Below are positions 42,582 through 51,921 of a stretch of DNA of 64,000 nucleotides, piece after piece; position 1 is the first letter of the stretch, and each line of letters opens with the position of its first letter. The stretch comes from Sphingomonas sp. IC081. GTDB taxonomy: Bacteria; Pseudomonadota; Alphaproteobacteria; Sphingomonadales; Sphingomonadaceae. The stretch covers positions 713,922 to 777,921 of the forward strand of contig NZ_CP029762.1 of assembly GCF_006874585.1 (NCBI RefSeq), read 5' to 3'. The translations under genes were made by a program, and so were the position numbers. A model generated the notes under the pieces. The model saw nothing but the letters and a program-made list of their open reading frames with translations. It was not told the origin of the DNA and made no database searches.

Positions 42582-44744
42582 ATGGCCGTCGGCACCGCGC
42601 GTCTGCAAAGCATCACCACGCCAGCCTTGCCGCGTTCCCGGGAAACAAGTCCCGTTCTGGCGGAAACGCTGACCGGGATGGCGGATGCCCTGTTTTCCCT
42701 GAAGACTTACGCGGCGGCGATCCTGGCCTACTACATCGCGCTGCGGATCGGCCTGCACCGGCCTTACTGGTCGGTCATCACCTGCTACATCGTGGCCCAG
42801 CCGCTGGCCGGCGCCATGTTGTCGAAAGCGGTCTTCCGCATGATCGGCACCGTCTTCGGCGCGCTTGTCGCCATCATCCTCGTCCCCCAGTTCGTGAACT
42901 CGCCGGAGTTGCTGACCTGGGTGCTGGGCCTTTGGCTGGCATTGTGCACATATGTGGCGATGCTGGACCGCACCCCGCGATCCTACGTGTTCCTGCTCGC
43001 CGGATACACCGCCAGCATCATCGGCTTCGCCGCCGTGAGCCACCCGAGCACGATCTTCGACATCGCCAGCCTGCGCGTGCAGGAAATCATCATCGGCATC
43101 TGGTCCAGTGCCGTGGTCAACGCACTGATATTCCCGCGCACCGTCTCGGCAAAGCTGGCCGAACGCGCCAGCCAGATCCTGACCGACGCCGAACGCTGGT
43201 CGCGCGATGCGCTGTCCGCGCAGGACAATGCAGAGGACGCGGCGACGCTCGACCGCGATCGCCGCAGGCTCGCTCTTGATCTCCACGAATTGCACCAGTT
43301 GGCGGTCCAGCTGCCTTTCGATCTCTCCCGCTTCACCGTGCGGGTCGCGGTTCTGCGCGTATTGCAGGACCGACTCTCGATGCTTCTCCCGCTGGCGAGC
43401 GGCATCGAGGATCGCATCGGCCAGCTTCACGCCGCTGAAGCCATGCCACCGGATATCGCAGCCCTCATCGCCGACATCACCCTGTGGCTGAACGACCTTT
43501 CCTCGGCCGCCGAGACCATACCCCAAGCCGACGCGCTTATCGCCCGCGCCCATGCACTGGAACCGCGGGACGAAAGCGAATGGGACTGGGAGACCGGGCT
43601 GTGTCTAAGCCTGCTCGACCGCTTGCAGGATCTGATCCGTATCCACCGCGATGCGCGTGAATTGCATGCGATCATCCTTTCCCCGACCACCGCGCCATCA
43701 CCGAACATTGCCGCCGCCATCCGCAATGCCCGCGCCATGCCGCTGCACCGTGACCATGGCCTGGCGCTGCGATCGGCGCTGGCGACGATGGCAACCCTGG
43801 GCATCGGCACAGCCATGTGGATCGCCACGGCCTGGCCGGATGGCAGCACCGCCGTGGTGATCGCGTGCATCATCTGCGCCCTGTTCAGCCACCTCGACAA
43901 CCCTGGACCGACCGCCAGCCGCCTGCTGTACGGTACCCTTGCCGCCATGCCGATCGGCGCATTCTACGCCTTTGTCCTGATGCCCCGGCTCAGTGACTTT
44001 CCGGCAATGGTCGGCGTTCTGGCGCCGGTCATGCTGATCGTCGGCAGCCTTCAGGCCCGCCCGTCGACCGCGATCTTTGCCATCGGCATCATGCTGACAT
44101 TGCCGGGCCTCGTAGGCCTCAACGAGGAATACGACGCCAATTTCCAGACCTTCACCAACTTCGCCATCGCGCAAATCGTAGGGGTTGGCATTGCCGTCTT
44201 TGTACTCAATTTCGCCAGTTCGGTCGGAACACGCTCCAGTGCGATCCGGCTCGTGCGTTCGGGCTGGCGCGAGCTCGCGGGCATGGCGGGGGGCAGGGAC
44301 AGCCTCGACCTCAATGCCTGGATCGGCCGTATGATCGACCGCGTGGCGATGTTGACGCCGCGCCTCAAATACCTCGCAATCGACCCTACCCAACCCCTGC
44401 TCGACATCCTCGCCGACACCCGCATTGGCATGGCCATCCACGACCTTCGCACGTTCCAGGAACGTGCATCGCCGTGGAGCGCCCGGCAAGTCGCGGTCGT
44501 GCTCAAGCACGTCGAGCAGCACTTCACGCAGCTACGCGACGACCGGCCGATCGACCCGGATCCTGCCTTGGTTCGGGCGATCGACCTGGTTCTGGCGAAA
44601 GTGGCGGCGCTGGAAGATCTCGAGCAGCGCCGCCTTGGCGTGCTGGCGCTTACCAGCCTCAGGCGCAATCTGGCATCCTACGCGCCGCCTCCACCGGCCA
44701 TGCGCCGCCAGCGGGAGGATGGCTCAGCCGTGCTCCCGGGATAG
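42582..44744 (+). CDS. FUSC-family transporter (AaeB-like aromatic acid exporter)
   Basis: 720 residues. Two clusters of membrane helices (about residues 40-180 and 400-545) each carry an FUSC domain; long cytosolic regions follow each, with heptad-like helices. Opening LHRPYWSVITCYIVAQPLAG is characteristic. AaeB-type proteins export aromatic acids or fusaric acid, usually with an AaeA membrane-fusion partner; none is encoded here. The last 21 bases overlap the convergent GH3 gene. Confidence 0.87.
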   Translation: MAVGTARLQSITTPALPRSRETSPVLAETLTGMADALFSLKTYAAAILAYYIALRIGLHRPYWSVITCYIVAQPLAGAMLSKAVFRMIGTVFGALVAIILVPQFVNSPELLTWVLGLWLALCTYVAMLDRTPRSYVFLLAGYTASIIGFAAVSHPSTIFDIASLRVQEIIIGIWSSAVVNALIFPRTVSAKLAERASQILTDAERWSRDALSAQDNAEDAATLDRDRRRLALDLHELHQLAVQLPFDLSRFTVRVAVLRVLQDRLSMLLPLASGIEDRIGQLHAAEAMPPDIAALIADITLWLNDLSSAAETIPQADALIARAHALEPRDESEWDWETGLCLSLLDRLQDLIRIHRDARELHAIILSPTTAPSPNIAAAIRNARAMPLHRDHGLALRSALATMATLGIGTAMWIATAWPDGSTAVVIACIICALFSHLDNPGPTASRLLYGTLAAMPIGAFYAFVLMPRLSDFPAMVGVLAPVMLIVGSLQARPSTAIFAIGIMLTLPGLVGLNEEYDANFQTFTNFAIAQIVGVGIAVFVLNFASSVGTRSSAIRLVRSGWRELAGMAGGRDSLDLNAWIGRMIDRVAMLTPRLKYLAIDPTQPLLDILADTRIGMAIHDLRTFQERASPWSARQVAVVLKHVEQHFTQLRDDRPIDPDPALVRAIDLVLAKVAALEDLEQRRLGVLALTSLRRNLASYAPPPPAMRRQREDGSAVLPG

Positions 44745-47117
44745 ATCCAGGGCAGCTGCGTCAAGCGCCATGCCCGCCTCTTCGCTGTGGCGCGCCACCC
44801 GCAGGCCGAGGGGGCCGGCAAGGTATTCCCACCCCTCAACGCCCCAGCGTTGCAGTGCGCGGGGTTCCAGCGGTACCGATACACGGCGGCTTTCCCCGGC
44901 GGCCAGGGCTACCTTGGTGAAACCCACCAGCGCGCATTCGGGAGAATCGCGGTAGACCTGCACGACGTCGCTGCCGTCGCGGTCCGAGACGTTCGCGACG
45001 GTAAGCGTTACCACGTTGTCCTCGATCCGGGCATCGGACCAGGCAAAGCAGGCGTAACCAGCGCCGGAACCGAACGGATGCCGCGCCGCCTTTCCTTTGG
45101 CGACAAGTCCGCGATAGCCCAGCAGAGTACCTTCCGAATAGGCCAGCGTCCCATCGGCGGCAGGTTTCAGCCGGAAGGCGGGGTAATCGTCCTCGCTGGC
45201 CGCGAACGTTACCGGCAGGCGTCCGCCAGGCTCACGAGCGCCCGACAGCACATCGGCGAGCGCCCGGGCGAAGCCTTCTCCCGGATACCAGACCGAGAGC
45301 AGCGCGGCCGTCCGGTGCTCCCAGGAGCAGTCGAAGGCATGGCCGACGTTGACGATCACCGCGGTACGGGGATTGGCCGCCGTCACTGCGTCGATCAGGC
45401 GCAGTTGCTCGGCCGGCAGCAAAGTGTCCGCACGGTCCTTGCTTTCGACGCTGGAGTCGGATGTTTCACCCACGATCAGGAATACCGCATCGGCCGATCG
45501 TGCGGCGTCGACAGCAGCCTGCAACATCTCTTCCGCACTGCCGGGACCGCGCAGCCCGTACCAGAGCCCCTGCACGCGCCCGCCGATCCACGAGAACTCG
45601 ACCGTCACCGTGACCGTCTGCCCCTCGGCCAGGTCCAGGGCCAGGACATCGGAATCACCGCGCTTGAGCACGCCCATGACGTCACCTGCCGGGATTTCGC
45701 CACCCGCGCGCATCACTTCCTCGCCATCGACAAGAATACGCGCGGCGCCCGTGGAGCCAAGGTGCAGATTGTGCATTCCGCTGCGGGTTGCCTTGTAGCG
45801 CCCGCTTGCCCGCACCGAACCGGGCGTCGCGAAATCGGCCTGATCGTGCACGCCGACAAACCAGACCAGCGAATTCGTATCGCGTGTCTCGCGCGACACC
45901 ACTTCACCCGCACAGTCTGGCGCGCCAAAGTATTCGAGTGTCATTCCGCGCGTGGAACCATCGCCGATATCCAGCGCCGGCACAACGCGCATGCTGGGCA
46001 GGCGCGGCTGCGGATCGACGCCAGGCTCGAACAGGATCTCCGAACAGCCGCCATACGTCTCGCGCAGCACCTCGACCGGCGTCGGCGCATCAGGCGAGAT
46101 CGAGATCTTGGCGAAAGTCCCGCCCTGAAAACACGGCGCCCAGGCATTGGGGCCGATCACGGCCAGACGCTTCACCGCCCCCGGAGCGAGCGGCAGCATA
46201 TCCCCTTCGTTGCGCAGGAGCGTAAAGCCGGCAGCCGCCGCCTCCACAAGCAGAGCCTGCGCCGCATCCGGCGACACCGGCTGGGACTTGTTGCCGGTGA
46301 TCCGGCGCGCCACCGATGCGACGCGGGCTGCCGCGTCTTCCACGCGCGCGGCGTCAACCGCGCCCATCGCCACCGCCGCCTCCAGCTTTTCCCCCATGAA
46401 GCGCGCAGGGCCGGGCATTTCCAGATCGAGCCCGGCATTGATCGTGCCTTCGCTGGAATGGGTGCCGAACCAGTCGCTCATGATGAGACCGTCGAAGCCC
46501 CAGTCCTGCTTGACCACTTTCGTCAGCACATGGGCCTGTTCCGAACACCACGCCCCGTTGACACGGTTATAGGCCGCCATCAGCCCCGCACAGCCCTCGC
46601 TTGCGGCATATTCAAAGGGCAGCAGGTACACCTCGCGCAAGGTCCGCTCGTCGACACGAACGTCCACCTCGTCGCGCGCAGTCTCGCTGTCGTTGCAGAC
46701 CATGTGCTTGGCGATCGATCCGGTGCCGGTCGATTGCAGGCCCTTGACCCATTCCGCGCCGAGCACCCCGGTCAACACCGGATCTTCCGAAAAGTACTCG
46801 AAGGCCCGCCCTGCCAGCGGGCTGCGAGCGAGATTGAGGTTGGGCGCCAGCACGGCATCCACGCCGCGCGAAACGGCCTCGCTGCCAACCAGCGCGCCAA
46901 TACGGCGGGACAGATCGCGATCCCAGGTCGCTCCAAGCAGCGTCGAGCAGGGGCTAAGCAGGGCAATATCGCGTTCGTCCACCTTGCCGCTGGCGATCCC
47001 AAGCGGGCCGTCGGACATCGTGAAGGAGGGAATGCCCGCCTCAGGCACCGCACACGAGGACCACATCGCCTCGCCTGCCGTAAGCGCGCAGGCCTGCGAA
47101 AGAGAAAACGCGCTCAT
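44724..47117 (-). CDS. GH3 beta-glucosidase with PA14 domain
   Basis: 797 residues. N-terminal GH3 barrel has the nucleophile Asp in GLIMSDWFGTHSSEG (about 214), preceded by KHMVCNDSE and YNRVNG. A PA14 carbohydrate-binding domain lies in the middle (LEYFGAPD..., HNLHLGSTGAARILVDG), then the (alpha/beta)6 sandwich and Fn3-like C-terminus (YACFAWSDARI). No signal peptide, so it acts in the cytoplasm on imported beta-glucosides. ATG overlaps the FMN-reductase stop (ATGA). With the linked flavin enzymes it could release and then oxidise an aglycone. Confidence 0.9.
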   Translation of the reverse strand: MSAFSLSQACALTAGEAMWSSCAVPEAGIPSFTMSDGPLGIASGKVDERDIALLSPCSTLLGATWDRDLSRRIGALVGSEAVSRGVDAVLAPNLNLARSPLAGRAFEYFSEDPVLTGVLGAEWVKGLQSTGTGSIAKHMVCNDSETARDEVDVRVDERTLREVYLLPFEYAASEGCAGLMAAYNRVNGAWCSEQAHVLTKVVKQDWGFDGLIMSDWFGTHSSEGTINAGLDLEMPGPARFMGEKLEAAVAMGAVDAARVEDAAARVASVARRITGNKSQPVSPDAAQALLVEAAAAGFTLLRNEGDMLPLAPGAVKRLAVIGPNAWAPCFQGGTFAKISISPDAPTPVEVLRETYGGCSEILFEPGVDPQPRLPSMRVVPALDIGDGSTRGMTLEYFGAPDCAGEVVSRETRDTNSLVWFVGVHDQADFATPGSVRASGRYKATRSGMHNLHLGSTGAARILVDGEEVMRAGGEIPAGDVMGVLKRGDSDVLALDLAEGQTVTVTVEFSWIGGRVQGLWYGLRGPGSAEEMLQAAVDAARSADAVFLIVGETSDSSVESKDRADTLLPAEQLRLIDAVTAANPRTAVIVNVGHAFDCSWEHRTAALLSVWYPGEGFARALADVLSGAREPGGRLPVTFAASEDDYPAFRLKPAADGTLAYSEGTLLGYRGLVAKGKAARHPFGSGAGYACFAWSDARIEDNVVTLTVANVSDRDGSDVVQVYRDSPECALVGFTKVALAAGESRRVSVPLEPRALQRWGVEGWEYLAGPLGLRVARHSEEAGMALDAAALDLSREHG

Positions 47118-47701
47118 GCCAGGGCCTCCACCCGGAAACCCATGATCTGCTCAGCCTGGGCGCGCACTGCACGCGCAACCGCTTCGTCGATCAACGAACC
47201 GTCGGGCGCAAACGGCCTCTGCTCGGCCGAATTGACCCCGACACCTACCGGCGTCGGCCAACCGCGCATGGCATGGACAACGTCGCGCAGTGCCGAAAGC
47301 GTGGTTCCACAGGCCTGCCATCCGGCCGCCGTGACAACCAGCCCCACAGGTCGTCCATCAAAATATACACGGGCATCGCCGCGCAAGTCTTCCAGCAGGT
47401 CGATGGCGTTCTTGACGAGCCCCGAATAGCCGCCGTGATAGCCGGGGCTGCCGATGACGATACCGTCCGCCATCCGAACCGCTTCGACAAGCGCCAGTTC
47501 TTCCGCCGTACGCTCCGGCTGCTCCGGATTGAAATGCGGCAGCGCCGCGAGCGCGGGACCGTCGAACATCACGGTTTCGGCGCCCATTGCGGCGCATTCT
47601 GCCAGTACGGCGCGCACGATCCGTTCGCTGGATGAGGCCTGACGGAAGGTTCCGCCCAGCCCGACGATCCGCCGGGGCGCGGCGGTCGAATTCTCGGTCA
47701 T
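47114..47701 (-). CDS. NADPH-dependent FMN reductase
   Basis: 195 residues, flavodoxin-like fold. FMN-phosphate loop near GGTFRQASSSERI, and IGSPGYHGGYSGLVKNAID is the hallmark of the SsuE/NADPH-FMN-reductase family. It supplies reduced FMN, here probably to the luciferase-like monooxygenase encoded 55 bp upstream. Overlaps the GH3 gene by 4 bases. Confidence 0.88.
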   Translation of the reverse strand: MTENSTAAPRRIVGLGGTFRQASSSERIVRAVLAECAAMGAETVMFDGPALAALPHFNPEQPERTAEELALVEAVRMADGIVIGSPGYHGGYSGLVKNAIDLLEDLRGDARVYFDGRPVGLVVTAAGWQACGTTLSALRDVVHAMRGWPTPVGVGVNSAEQRPFAPDGSLIDEAVARAVRAQAEQIMGFRVEALA

Positions 47702-47756
47702 CGCTTTCTCCTCAAGCGGCGCGGTCTTCTTGCGGGCCGCGCCATCCTATCCTTGT

Positions 47757-48869
47757 TCAGGCCGGGACCGCGGCCTTGAACGCCGGCATCACCTTTTCCG
47801 CCATCAGCCGCAGCGTCTGATCGCCGTAGGCCAGCCGCTGCTCGGTCAGCGGCCCGGTGGTGGTGCCGCACAGCACGTTACCGATACCGAGTTCAGCATA
47901 AGGCGTGAGGTGCTCCAGCACCGTCTCCGGCGAACCATACAGGCACCAGGTACCGATCCAGTCGTCGGTCAGGGCATTGGGCGTCCTGTCGGTCTTCCTG
48001 TTGGCATCGTCGCTTTCGGCGCGCGCGTTGAATTCGGCTTCACGCTCGATGGCATCCTGATAGCTGCGCAGGATCACTTCCAGTTCCTCACGCGCCTGAT
48101 CGTCGCTTTCAGCCACGTGGACGACCTGATAGGTGTGCGTCGTCCAGTCGAGCGCGGATTTCACCACGTCCTCGCTGTGCCCGGCTTCCAGCAGGAAACC
48201 CTTGTAGATGTCAAACCACTTCTTGACGTGGGTGAACGGCTCGGTCCCGCCGATCGTTGGCGGAGTGAAGGCGGGAATGAACGCCGGCCAGCCGTTTTCG
48301 GCCGCGCGGCGCGAACTGGCTTCCTTCATCGCTACCGGCATCAGCCGCGCATGGCCCGGCGTGAACGGCGACGGCGTGATCCGCTGGAGAACACGCCCCT
48401 TGTAGGGGCCGTTGTCGATGACGACGGCAGGATCTTCCATCTGCTTGGCCCAGAGCTGTTCGACCAGCGCCAGGTTGTTGTCAGAGATGCGGCCGGCATC
48501 CTTGTAGTCGACCGCGAAACCGATCATTTCTTCCGGCGTCGTGCCTGAACCGACGCCGACCAGCAGCTTCCCGTCGGTCAATTGGTCGAGAATATTAATT
48601 CGCTCGGCAAGCCGCACCGGGTGGTGGAGCGGCACCGAAACGACCGAAAAACCGAAATGCATCTTGGGCATCTGCGCGGCAAGGTAGCCGGCAAAGATGA
48701 AGCTGTCGCTCGCCACCGGCATGTACCCGTTGAAGTGGTGATCCGGCAGGAAAATGGCGTCGTAATCGAGATCCGCGGCCAACTTCGCATGGGCCTCCAG
48801 ATCCTTCATCAGCTTCCGGTCCTGATCCGGACCGAGCGAACGCGCATTCAGAAATACGGAAAAACGCAT
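47757..48869 (-). CDS. LLM-class flavin-dependent monooxygenase
   Basis: 370 residues, bacterial-luciferase-like TIM barrel. Landmarks: DAIFLPDHHFNGYMP, RLAERINILDQLTDGKLLVGVGSGTTPEEM and TDDWIGTWCLYGSPE. Needs FMNH2 from a partner reductase, which is encoded just downstream. Substrate unknown. Divergent from the TetR gene, which likely regulates the operon. Confidence 0.9.
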   Translation of the reverse strand: MRFSVFLNARSLGPDQDRKLMKDLEAHAKLAADLDYDAIFLPDHHFNGYMPVASDSFIFAGYLAAQMPKMHFGFSVVSVPLHHPVRLAERINILDQLTDGKLLVGVGSGTTPEEMIGFAVDYKDAGRISDNNLALVEQLWAKQMEDPAVVIDNGPYKGRVLQRITPSPFTPGHARLMPVAMKEASSRRAAENGWPAFIPAFTPPTIGGTEPFTHVKKWFDIYKGFLLEAGHSEDVVKSALDWTTHTYQVVHVAESDDQAREELEVILRSYQDAIEREAEFNARAESDDANRKTDRTPNALTDDWIGTWCLYGSPETVLEHLTPYAELGIGNVLCGTTTGPLTEQRLAYGDQTLRLMAEKVMPAFKAAVPA

Positions 48870-48935
48870 CTTCTCCCCTCCCTTGGGGCATCGCCGCCGC
48901 CGCGATGGCGTACGGTCTCATGTGAAACAAGATCG

Positions 48936-48945
48936 AATTAGAATT
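48936..48945. promoter_or_regulatory. AATTAGAATT motif between LLM and TetR genes
   Basis: Inverse complement of the AATTCTAATT at 36433-36442. It lies in the 111-bp divergent region, 66 bp upstream of the LLM start. A candidate TetR operator, shared with the GMC dehydrogenase region only by sequence. Confidence 0.4.
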
Positions 48946-48980
48946 GACGTTCGCATTTCGATAGGCTGTTTGTTGCTGTC

Positions 48981-49658
48981 ATGTCAACACGCCCAAAACC
49001 CAAGACCGCCAAAAAAGAACTGGCGGTCGACACCGTCAGCCGCACACCGCAGCAAGGACGCAGCAAGGCCTCGCTCGAACGCATGGTTTCCGCTGCGGAA
49101 AAGCTGATGCTTGAGCGTGGCAGCGAGGAATTCACCCTCCAGGAGGTAAGCCAGACCGGCAATGTCTCGATCGGCTCGATCTACCTGCGGTTCGAAAGCA
49201 AGGAGAACCTTGTCCGCGCGGTCATCGGCAACCACTTGCAGCGCATGGAAGAGCGTGAAAACGCGATGATGGAGCGCGTGCGCGAGCAATCATCTTCACT
49301 GGCGACGGTCGTGCCTGCATTCGTTGAAAACTATGCCGAACTGCTGCGTGAAGAGGCCCCGCTGCTGCGCCAGAGCATGGCCCGCGCCGCCTTCGACCCC
49401 CTGGTTGCCGGACCTGGCAGGGAGAGCGCCAATCGTGCCGCTGCGCTGGGCATCAACGCGATGCTGGAATATCGTGACCAGTTCGGAGGCTCCGATCAGG
49501 AGCGCAAGGCCAACGCCGCATACCAGATCATCTTCGCCACCCTTGCCCGGCAGTTGAGCCTCGGTTCAACCGGCGAATCGGTTCATCCTCAGGACTGGAA
49601 GGAACTCAAGATAGAGCTCGGCCGAATGTGCCTGGCCTACCTCACCACAAATCTTTGA
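48981..49658 (+). CDS. TetR-family transcriptional regulator
   Basis: 225 residues. HTH at about residues 30-75 (KLMLERGSEEFTLQEVSQTG, VSIGSIYLRFESKENLVRAV); the C-terminal ligand domain has no specific match. Divergent from the LLM/FMN-reductase/GH3 operon, so probably its repressor. A hairpin follows the gene. Confidence 0.88.
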   Translation: MSTRPKPKTAKKELAVDTVSRTPQQGRSKASLERMVSAAEKLMLERGSEEFTLQEVSQTGNVSIGSIYLRFESKENLVRAVIGNHLQRMEERENAMMERVREQSSSLATVVPAFVENYAELLREEAPLLRQSMARAAFDPLVAGPGRESANRAAALGINAMLEYRDQFGGSDQERKANAAYQIIFATLARQLSLGSTGESVHPQDWKELKIELGRMCLAYLTTNL

Positions 49659-49725
49659 GGCAGCACCCGAACGACCATCGGGGAATGTGCGAACCATGAA
49701 TTTCGCAGCGCCGGCTACGAACGAA

Positions 49726-49774
49726 GCCCTTGGAGCAGTTGATCCGATGTAATCGAACCGACTGCTCCAAGGGC
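49726..49774 (+). terminator. Terminator after the TetR gene
   Basis: A perfect 14-bp stem GCCCTTGGAGCAGT (49726-49739)/ACTGCTCCAAGGGC (49761-49774), with a 21-base loop, then T-rich sequence (TTGGTTTTCCGCATTTT). Intrinsic terminator for the TetR transcript. Confidence 0.7.
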
Positions 49775-49825
49775 CTTGGTTTTCCGCATTTTCCGATTCA
49801 TCAGACAATGCGGATCTGTCGCAAG

Positions 49826-50095
49826 CTAGGTCGTAAACTCATAAACAGCACCATCGAGGTTTGAGGCAAAATGGCTCAGCGGCAGGAGGGAAGGCGCTGG
49901 AATATGTCGATATTTCAAGACTTCCCGACGCCGCGCTGGGCCATTTTGGTCAAACCCCGGAGGGGCGCCCAAATGGCTTCCATCTGGAACCGAATCTGCC
50001 TTGGACGGGCAACGAGCCCGCCCGGCGGCAACTTCGGCCCGAGCTGTTCGCCATTTGGGCGCCTCGATGGTGCCGTTTATGAGTTTACGACCTAG
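49826..50095. mobile_element. MITE-like element, 262 bp, flanked by CTAG
   Basis: A 30-bp inverted repeat (GTCGTAAACTCATAAACAGC at the left end, 49830-49859; its mirror at 50062-50091) matches at 29 of 30 positions. CTAG borders both ends (49826-49829, 50092-50095), the duplication produced by several IS5-type groups. Inside, GCCATTTTG/GCCATTTGGG-like blocks recur in both orientations. No transposase gene. The right CTAG supplies the TAG stop of the adjacent MCP-like gene. The source IS was not found in this window. Confidence 0.8.
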
Positions 50096-51858
50096 AACAA
50101 CCCGTCGTCGAAGTCGTCATCGTCCCCGTCGACAGTGGCCGTCAGTTCCTCCGTTTCGCTACCAGGAAGGTAGCGGCGATGGACTTCGCGTTCGCGGGCC
50201 ATCGTGTAGCGCGCGCCGATCGTGCCCAGCAGCGCCTCCAACATGACCTGGCCCTCCTCAGGGATGTCCTCGCTCTTGCTGCCGAGAATCGCCATCCGGT
50301 CCGCGATCTCAATGAGCGCCGTTCCCACCTCGGCCTCGCAGTCGACCTTACCGGTCGTCTCCGCGATGATCTCCGTTACCGCGTGGGCGCCCTGATCGAG
50401 CGCGGTGAGGCCTGACTGCATGCGTTCACCGCCGTCACGGATGCAGCCGAGCGATTCCGACAGCGCGACCCCGGCGTCAGCTGGGGCCTCGTGCTCGGCA
50501 CCGCGCATGACCACTGCCGCCAGTTCCAGCGCCTCGAACGATTGGGCGATACCGCTGGCGATCGACCCCAGGGTGGCGGCGAACCCACGGATTTCCTGCG
50601 CCACGACGGCAAGACCGCGACCGTCCACACCCAGCCTGTAGCACCTGAGATCGGTGTTCCACGCCATCTGCTGCACGTCGCGGGTAATCCGGTGCACGGT
50701 AGCCAGACGCTGGGCGAGATGCTCCGCGGTAGTCGAGGCTACATGACTGAGCCGGGTCGAGCGCGCGTCGGCTTCACTCAACCGTTCGGTGACGCTGGCG
50801 ACTTCCTCCACGCTCTGTTCCAGCTTGCGCAGGAACACCCCATCGTCCGCTCCGCCCCCGGTCTCTTCGCCAGCCGCGCGCAAGTCGAGCAAGCTCGCCG
50901 CCTGCGGCCCGAGACCGCGCAGACTGCTGGCGAGCAGACGGGATTCGCCCTGGAACGCTTCCAGCGTATCGGCCGCCTGCGCCGCCAGAAGGGCCACTGC
51001 GTGGCCGCTCACCACTTCGGCGGTCGCGACGGGAAGCCCTGCGGGCTCGCCCAGGAACAGCTCGATGTCGTTGAGGCCGTCGGCCACGTGTTCAAGCCGC
51101 TGGCGGGTGATGTCACCGATCTGCAGGGCACCGAGCGCAGTGCCTACCTGGTTGCGAATCTGGCGAGCGACATCGGCGATCCTGAGCGCGCGCTCCGCAA
51201 GCGCCGACTGGTGCTGCTGAAGCCCGGCGGCATCGTCGGCCAGACGCTGCGGGATATGAGGAATGACCCGCGCACATTCAGCCCCGAGCTGCGCCTCGAC
51301 CTCGTACATGCCGGGCACGGCTTCGGTAAGGCATCCGATCTCGCGCGAGATGCTGGCCATTTCCGCCTCGCCGAGATCGATCTTGTCGAACATCATGTCG
51401 GCAAAGCCCGAGAAGTCGCCGGAACCCGCCGCCGCCACCTTGATGTTGAGGCCGCAGATGCGCAGGAAGCTCAGCGTGCGGTTGACCTGCTCGATCTGCG
51501 CCGCCAGCGCCGCGCCGGCCTTTTCGATGGCGACAAGCGCACCGCGACGGTCGGACTGAATCTCCGGGAGACGCATCAACCGGTCGGCGGTGCTGCGCAT
51601 ATTGCCCACAGCCGCCTCGGCCTCATCGCGCTGGAAGGCGTTGGTGACGCTTTCCAGCGCGCCGATCAGGGTCTCGACGATTTCATAGGCCCGCGCCAGC
51701 GCGGTGCCGGCCTCCACGAAGCGTGCGTCCAGTCCACTGGCGATCGCGAACAGCCCGTCGCGCAGTTCGGCCAGCGACAGCGGGGCCTGGGCGGCATCCT
51801 CAGAGAGCGTGGCGAGATACAAGACATCCTCCGAACCGGACGACGCCGGGCTTTGCAA
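50092..51858 (-). CDS. Soluble divergent MCP-like chemotaxis protein
   Basis: 588 residues, no membrane segment. Long predicted helices throughout; near residue 400-425 a degenerate receptor-tip pattern occurs (NTDLRCYRLGVDGRGLAVVAQEI) like the MCP N..L..A...GRGFAVVA motif, but the tip is not canonical. An earlier GFADMMFDKIDLGEAEMASI patch repeats the idea. C-terminus is strongly acidic and ends DDDDFDDGLF. It closes the che operon 63 bp after cheB. Could be a cytoplasmic receptor or an adaptor for CheY or CheR; not determined. Its stop codon is inside the CTAG of the MITE. Confidence 0.7.
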   Translation of the reverse strand: MQSPASSGSEDVLYLATLSEDAAQAPLSLAELRDGLFAIASGLDARFVEAGTALARAYEIVETLIGALESVTNAFQRDEAEAAVGNMRSTADRLMRLPEIQSDRRGALVAIEKAGAALAAQIEQVNRTLSFLRICGLNIKVAAAGSGDFSGFADMMFDKIDLGEAEMASISREIGCLTEAVPGMYEVEAQLGAECARVIPHIPQRLADDAAGLQQHQSALAERALRIADVARQIRNQVGTALGALQIGDITRQRLEHVADGLNDIELFLGEPAGLPVATAEVVSGHAVALLAAQAADTLEAFQGESRLLASSLRGLGPQAASLLDLRAAGEETGGGADDGVFLRKLEQSVEEVASVTERLSEADARSTRLSHVASTTAEHLAQRLATVHRITRDVQQMAWNTDLRCYRLGVDGRGLAVVAQEIRGFAATLGSIASGIAQSFEALELAAVVMRGAEHEAPADAGVALSESLGCIRDGGERMQSGLTALDQGAHAVTEIIAETTGKVDCEAEVGTALIEIADRMAILGSKSEDIPEEGQVMLEALLGTIGARYTMAREREVHRRYLPGSETEELTATVDGDDDDFDDGLF

Positions 51859-51921
51859 ATGGATCGTGGTGAAGCGGCAAAAACGGCACTCGCGGCGCCG
51901 ATGGGACGCAAAGGCGGCGAA

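Noticed and set aside
44787..47429. Long plus-strand open frame across the GH3 gene
   Set aside because: Antisense shadow of a full GH3 enzyme.
49861..50095. Small protein inside the MITE (about 74 codons)
   Set aside because: Open frame runs through the terminal repeats; no motif and no ribosome site.
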